Assembly (NCBI RefSeq): GCF_026342735.1
Contig: NZ_JAPEMM010000001.1
Coordinates: 4,960,001-5,024,000 of the forward strand
Origin: Streptomyces sp. NBC_00193
Lineage (GTDB): Bacteria; Actinomycetota; Actinomycetes; Streptomycetales; Streptomycetaceae
DNA length: 64,000 bases
Direction: 5' to 3'
The notes under the pieces are model-generated. The model saw only the letters and a list, made by a program, of their open reading frames with translations. It made no database searches and was not told the DNA's origin. The translations under genes and the position numbers were made by a program. Below, in pieces: positions 60,041 to 64,000 of this stretch; position 1 is the first letter of the stretch; every line of letters starts with the position of its first letter.

Positions 60041-61246
60041 GTGGAACGATTCCCTCCGGTGGCCCGCCGCCCCGTCCGCCTCGACACTGGAGCGGTGCGT
60101 ACCGCTACCGCGACGGCAGCCGCCGTCACCACGACCCTGCTCGGCGCCGGCGCGGCCGCCGTCACCGCCGTCACGGCCGCCGCGCTCGCCGGCCGGTACG
60201 CCGCCGACGCGGCCCTGCGGGCCGAGCCCGGCCGCCCGCTCCCCGGCAGCCCCCGCCTCACCGTCCACTCCACCGCGGCCGGCCGGATCGAGCTGACCCG
60301 CTCGCTCGCCTCCCTGCGCCCCGGCACCTACGGGCTCACCGCCCCCGGCGTGCACGCCGTGGTCGGGCCCGTCCTCCCCGACGCCCCGCACGGCCCCGAC
60401 ACCGTGGTGCGCCGGCTCGTCGCCGTCACCCACGGCAGCCTCGACCCCGGAACCCGCGTCACCCTCACCCCCCAGGTCCACCTGGGCAACCCCGGTACCG
60501 CCCTCGGTCTGGACCACGCCGACGTGGACGTCCCCGGCGAGCTCGGCGCGCTGCCCGCCTGGTTCGTTCCCGGGGCCCGCGACACCTGGGTGATCACCGT
60601 CCACGGGCTCGGAGCCACCCGCGAGCACCCGATGGTGGTCATGCCCTTCCTCCACCGCAACAAGCTCCCCGTCCTGGACCTCGGGTACCGGGGCGACCTC
60701 GGCGCCCCCGAGTCACCGGACGGCCTCGGCCACCTCGGCGAGTCCGAATGGCGCGATCTCGACGCCGCCATCCGCTACGCCCTGCGCTACGGCGCCCGCC
60801 GCGTGGTCCTGCACGGCTGGTCGACCGGCGCCACCATGGCCCTGCACGCCGTCGAGCGCTCGGCGCTGGCCGACCGGATCTCCGGGCTGGTCCTCGACTC
60901 GCCCGTCCTGGACTGGCACGCCACCCTGCGCGCCCTCGCCGCCGCGCGCCGCACCCCGGCCCCCCTGCTCCCGTTCGCCGTCAAGGCGGCCGAGGGCCGT
61001 GCGGGCCTGCGCGCCGACCGGCGGGCTCCGGGGTCGGATCCGGCCGCACTGAAGGTCCCCGTCCTGATCTTCCACGGCCCCGACGACGCGCTCGCCCCCT
61101 GGGAGCCCTCACGCCGGCTCGCCGCGGCCCGCCCCGACCTCGTCACCCTGCACTCCGTTTCCGACGCGGCCCACGGAGCCATGTGGAACGCCGACCCGGC
61201 CGCCTACGAAGAGGCGCTGCGCCGCTTCCTGACCCCTTTCATGTGA
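60041..61246 (+). CDS. Alpha/beta hydrolase with N-terminal membrane helix
   Basis: 401 aa from GTG 60041; GTG 60095 gives 383 aa and may be the true start. A hydrophobic Ala/Thr-rich helix (ATATAAAVTTTLLGAGAAAVTAV) is near the N-terminus. The hydrolase fold follows: VITVHGLGATREHPMVVMPFL, nucleophile Ser in VVLHGWSTGATMALHAVE (GWSTG), acid in LIFHGPDDALAPWEPS and His in SDAAHGAMWNADP. A complete catalytic triad; probably a membrane-bound esterase or lipase of unknown substrate. Confidence 0.85.
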   Translation: MERFPPVARRPVRLDTGAVRTATATAAAVTTTLLGAGAAAVTAVTAAALAGRYAADAALRAEPGRPLPGSPRLTVHSTAAGRIELTRSLASLRPGTYGLTAPGVHAVVGPVLPDAPHGPDTVVRRLVAVTHGSLDPGTRVTLTPQVHLGNPGTALGLDHADVDVPGELGALPAWFVPGARDTWVITVHGLGATREHPMVVMPFLHRNKLPVLDLGYRGDLGAPESPDGLGHLGESEWRDLDAAIRYALRYGARRVVLHGWSTGATMALHAVERSALADRISGLVLDSPVLDWHATLRALAAARRTPAPLLPFAVKAAEGRAGLRADRRAPGSDPAALKVPVLIFHGPDDALAPWEPSRRLAAARPDLVTLHSVSDAAHGAMWNADPAAYEEALRRFLTPFM

Positions 61247-61399
61247 AGCACCGGGTGACGGACCGTCGGACGAGTTGTCCGAAGAGTGTGGGGCGGACGG
61301 GGCAGAGAGGGTGAGTTGTCCCGTTCTGCTCCCGGGGTCTCTTGTGGCAATGGCTGGTTCCGTTTGGGCTTTCGGCCAGTGACGGGCGAGACTGCTCAC

Positions 61400-62893
61400 G
61401 TGACGTCCCGAAAGCCTGATGAGCAGTTGGCTCGCGACTCCAGACTCCGACTCGTCGCCCCGCGGTCCGTGGCCACGGCCCGCAAGGCGGTGACCGACCG
61501 GCGCACCCGGACCGCCCCGCGGCCTCCGGCGGGTACTCCCGCCACGGCCGACCTCGCGAACAGGGCCCGCGCCTCCCTCGCCGACGCGGTACGGCTCGCC
61601 CGCTGGGCCGAGCTCCACCTCGGCGGCGCCGACGGTGCCGGGCCCGCGCCTGCGGGCGCCCTGCCCGCCGCCGACGCCGAACGCGCCGCCGCCCAGCTGA
61701 GCCTGACACCGGGCCAGATCCGGGTCGGCTGGGACCGCGCCCGGCTCGCCGGCCTCATCGAGATGCACGGCGGGCACGCCCGTCCGGGCTGGCGCCTGCG
61801 CGCCTGGGACCGGGACGACACCGCCGTCCTGCGCGGCTGGGTCGCGCTCTTCGACGCGTGGTCGCTGGTGCACCCCGCCCCCGCCGACATCGCCCCCGCG
61901 GTCGTCGCCGAGGTGGTCGAGGCCATGCCCCAACTGCTCTCCCTGCTCCAGCTCTCCGCCGGGCCCGTGACCGTCCCCGATCTGCTGGACCTGCTCGGGC
62001 AGCGCGTCGAGGAACTGCGCGACGAGCGGTGCGAGGTCCCCTACGAGTCCACGGCGCAGGCGGAGTCCCCGTCCGCGGGCCCGACGGGCTCCGCGCCGAC
62101 GGACTCCGCACCGGCCGGCCCCGCGTCGTCCGGCCCGGTACCGTCCGGTCCCGCACCGGCCGCGCCGCCCGTCCCGCTCGCCCGGCTGCTGCGCTGGGCG
62201 CTCGGCGGACTCGCCGCCGTGGACGCCGTCACCCTCGGCCCCGCCCGGGCCACCCTCACCCCGCTCGGGAGCTGGGCCGTCTGGGTCAAGCTGGAGCAGA
62301 TCTGCGTCGCCGCGCAGAGCCCCGCCGGGAACATCGAGCAGTCCGCCGCCGCCATGCTCCACGGCTGCGCACGGCTCACCCCCGGCCCGGCCCGCGCCGA
62401 GTACCAGGCCTGGCTGGCCGCCCGGCCCGTCGGCCACGCGGTCTCCGAGCTGCTGCTCGCGGCCCGCGGCGAGGACGCCCTGCTGCGCGGGCTCGCCTTC
62501 GAGGCCCTGCGCGTCGTCGGAGCCCCCGCCGAGCCCGAGGTGCGCAAGGCCACCCGCGAGGCCGCGCTGCGCCCCTACGCCCTGCTCTGGCTCGCCGAGC
62601 ACGACGGGGTCGACCCCGACGAGGCGCAGGACGTGCTCACCGCCGAGGAGCAGACCTGGCTCTGGGTGGACACCGCGGCCGCCATCGCCGACCACGGCGA
62701 GGCCGAGCTGCTCGCCCGCCACCTGGACTCCGCGGTGCGGACCACGGTTCCGCGGCTGCTGGACGAGGTCCGCGCGGTCGGGCACCCCCGCACCGTGCAG
62801 GTGCTGGTCGCGCTCGCCGCCGCCCATCCCGATCCCGCCCTGGCCAAGGCGGTGCGCCGGGCCGCCTTCCAGGTGCACACCGGCGGCGCGTAG
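61400..62893 (+). CDS. Large helical hypothetical protein, 497 aa (paralogue)
   Basis: GTG 61400 gives TSRKPDEQLARDSRLRLVAP; upstream TTGGGC, 18 nt and GAGACT six bases before the GTG look like a leaderless promoter. Basic N-terminus, then helical segments ADAVRLARWAELHLGG, LIEMHGGHARPGWRLRAW, a Pro/Ser/Ala linker (AGPTGSAPTDSAPAGPASSG) and C-terminal helical repeats ending VRRAAFQVHTGGA. Shares layout and phrases with the protein at 27996-29537. Function unknown. Confidence 0.8.
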   Translation: MTSRKPDEQLARDSRLRLVAPRSVATARKAVTDRRTRTAPRPPAGTPATADLANRARASLADAVRLARWAELHLGGADGAGPAPAGALPAADAERAAAQLSLTPGQIRVGWDRARLAGLIEMHGGHARPGWRLRAWDRDDTAVLRGWVALFDAWSLVHPAPADIAPAVVAEVVEAMPQLLSLLQLSAGPVTVPDLLDLLGQRVEELRDERCEVPYESTAQAESPSAGPTGSAPTDSAPAGPASSGPVPSGPAPAAPPVPLARLLRWALGGLAAVDAVTLGPARATLTPLGSWAVWVKLEQICVAAQSPAGNIEQSAAAMLHGCARLTPGPARAEYQAWLAARPVGHAVSELLLAARGEDALLRGLAFEALRVVGAPAEPEVRKATREAALRPYALLWLAEHDGVDPDEAQDVLTAEEQTWLWVDTAAAIADHGEAELLARHLDSAVRTTVPRLLDEVRAVGHPRTVQVLVALAAAHPDPALAKAVRRAAFQVHTGGA

Positions 62894-62932
62894 CGCCCCG
62901 TACGGGCGTCGTACGCGCCGCAGGGACTTCGG

Positions 62933-63328
62933 TCAGACCTGCGGCGCGTACGTCCCGAAGCTCCACACGTTGCCCTCGGCGTCGCGGGCCATGTAGTCCC
63001 GCGAGCCGTAGTCCTGGTCGGTCGGCTCCGTCAGGATCTCCACGCCGTGCTCGGCGGCCCGGCGGTGGTGCGCGTCCACGTCGTCGACCAGTACGTAGAC
63101 CCCGGTCGGGCCGGCCGACTCCATCGCCTTGTCGAAGGCGCTGCCGGTGCCCTTGCTGCCGAGCATCACCATGCCGTTCCCGTAGGACAGCTCGGCGTGC
63201 GCCACCGCGCCGTCCTCACCCTCGTACGCCGCGACCTGGGTGAAGCCGAAGGCTTCCGTGAGCAGTTGGATGGCGGCCTTGGCATCGGTGTACAGCAGGG
63301 TCGGACAGATGGACGGAACGCCTGCCAT
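62933..63328 (-). CDS. VOC-fold (glyoxalase-like) protein
   Basis: 131 aa from ATG 63328 with GAGGGAG upstream. Two beta-alpha-beta-beta-beta units: ICPTLLYTDAKAAIQLLTEAFGF ... VAHAELSYGNGMVMLGSKG and GVYVLVDDVDAHHRRAAEHGVEILTEPTDQDYGSRDYMARDAEGNVWSFGTY. Metal-ligand positions of classic glyoxalases are only partly kept, as in many PhnB-like or bleomycin-resistance-like members. Substrate unknown. Confidence 0.88.
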   Translation of the reverse strand: MAGVPSICPTLLYTDAKAAIQLLTEAFGFTQVAAYEGEDGAVAHAELSYGNGMVMLGSKGTGSAFDKAMESAGPTGVYVLVDDVDAHHRRAAEHGVEILTEPTDQDYGSRDYMARDAEGNVWSFGTYAPQV

Positions 63329-63413
63329 GACGATCACTCCCTCTCGTGCCGTGGGTGGATGGCCCGCGGGTGAAAAGTGAGCCACGTCACAGCATGACAG
63401 GCGCCGCCGACAC

Positions 63414-64000
63414 TCAGCGGAAGGTGTTGCACTGGGCCATGTCGCCCGTCCGGTACCCCTGGTAGAACCACTGCTGGCGCTGCTCGGCCGAGCCGTGCGT
63501 CCAGGACTCCGGGGACACCCGGCCCTGGAACTTCTCCTGGATCCGGTCGTCGCCGACCGCGGCCGCCGCGTCCAGGCCGTCCCGGATGTCCTGGTCGGTG
63601 AGGCTGGTGATCAGGGGCTTGCCCGTGGACTCGTCCGGGGTCTTCGTCGCGTTGTGGGCCCAGACGCCGGCGTAGCAGTCGGCCTGCAGCTCGACCCGTA
63701 CCGCATTGCTGTTCGCGCCCTGCCGGCCGTCCTGGGCCTTCTGCAGGGTGCCGGTCAGGTTCTGGATGTGGTGGCCGTACTCGTGGGCCACCACGTACGC
63801 CTGGGCGAAGGGGCCGCCGCTCGCGCCGAACTTGGTGCGCAGCTCGTTGAAGAAGCCCAGGTCCAGATAGACCTGCCGGTCACCGGGGCAGTAGAAGGGG
63901 CCGACCGCCGAGGTGGCCGCACCGCAGGCGGTGCCCACCTTGCCGGTGAAGAACACGGTCTGCGCCGGGGTGTACTGGGCGCCGCGCCTGGCGAACTCCT
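63414..64000 (-). CDS. Neutral zinc metallopeptidase, C-terminal part
   Basis: About 195 residues of a YpfJ/KPN_02809-type zinc peptidase; the start lies beyond the window. Zinc motif [12 protein letters not shown] with third ligand region [17 protein letters not shown], plus [27 protein letters not shown]. Cys residues (CGAA, YCPG, QADCY, QCNTF) suggest an exported protein with disulfides. Ends NTFR at 63414. Confidence 0.9.
   Translation of the reverse strand, partial: EFARRGAQYTPAQTVFFTGKVGTACGAATSAVGPFYCPGDRQVYLDLGFFNELRTKFGASGGPFAQAYVVAHEYGHHIQNLTGTLQKAQDGRQGANSNAVRVELQADCYAGVWAHNATKTPDESTGKPLITSLTDQDIRDGLDAAAAVGDDRIQEKFQGRVSPESWTHGSAEQRQQWFYQGYRTGDMAQCNTFR

Overview
The window is a 64 kb chromosomal segment of a Streptomyces species. 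This follows from very high G+C with codons ending in G or C, GTG and TTG starts, many candidate leaderless promoters (TANNNT 6-7 nt before the start codon), and actinobacterial gene sets: suf with an internal Rieske gene, actinobacterial DapD, TerD, a class E sortase substrate and an aerobic cobalamin locus. From memory, gene order resembles S. coelicolor from about SCO1934 down to SCO1842. No tRNA, rRNA, CRISPR array, transposase or prophage was seen.

Layout. 0-3 kb: heme A genes (ctaB end, ctaA) around a conserved hypothetical and a degenerate amidohydrolase. 3-7 kb: a hypothetical gene, an ABC-2 exporter pair and a formate/nitrite transporter. 7.0-13.7 kb: sufR-sufB-sufD-Rieske-sufC-sufS-sufU-sufT, with a CAAC-N6-GTTG operator on the sufR start and a strong terminator at the end. 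13.8-22.3 kb: an accessory block with two pairs of duplicated secreted proteins, an SMR efflux gene and a TetR gene sharing palindromic operators. 22.3-25.2 kb: an HxlR-peroxiredoxin fusion, a decayed MFS gene and dapD. 25.3-34 kb: acetyltransferase, secreted nuclease, a large helical hypothetical, a PHO-box phosphatase and a double TerD protein with a sigma-R-like promoter. 34-36.5 kb: ketoglutarate-semialdehyde dehydrogenase divergent from an IclR regulator. 36.6-48.6 kb: a two-component system whose kinase is frameshifted, a penicillin-binding protein, a DsbA-like protein with a sigma-R promoter, two class V aminotransferases, an amidohydrolase, an LAETG-anchored protein and a CapA-type protein. 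48.7-58.2 kb: cobalamin genes (cobE-cobC fusion, ZIP transporter, cobB, cobO, chelatase ChlID, cobQ, cbiB) with a cobalamin riboswitch ahead of cbiB-cobQ. 58.2-64 kb: PHO-box phosphate transporter with a small membrane partner, a hydrolase, a paralogue of the helical hypothetical, a VOC protein and a truncated zinc metallopeptidase gene.

Functional themes are iron-sulfur and heme cofactor assembly, cobalamin synthesis, phosphate scavenging (two PHO boxes) and thiol or envelope stress (sigma-R- and sigma-E-like promoters). The least explained parts are the duplicated secreted proteins with matching promoters, and a 46-nt hairpin repeat present both between cobalamin genes and in frame inside cobB.
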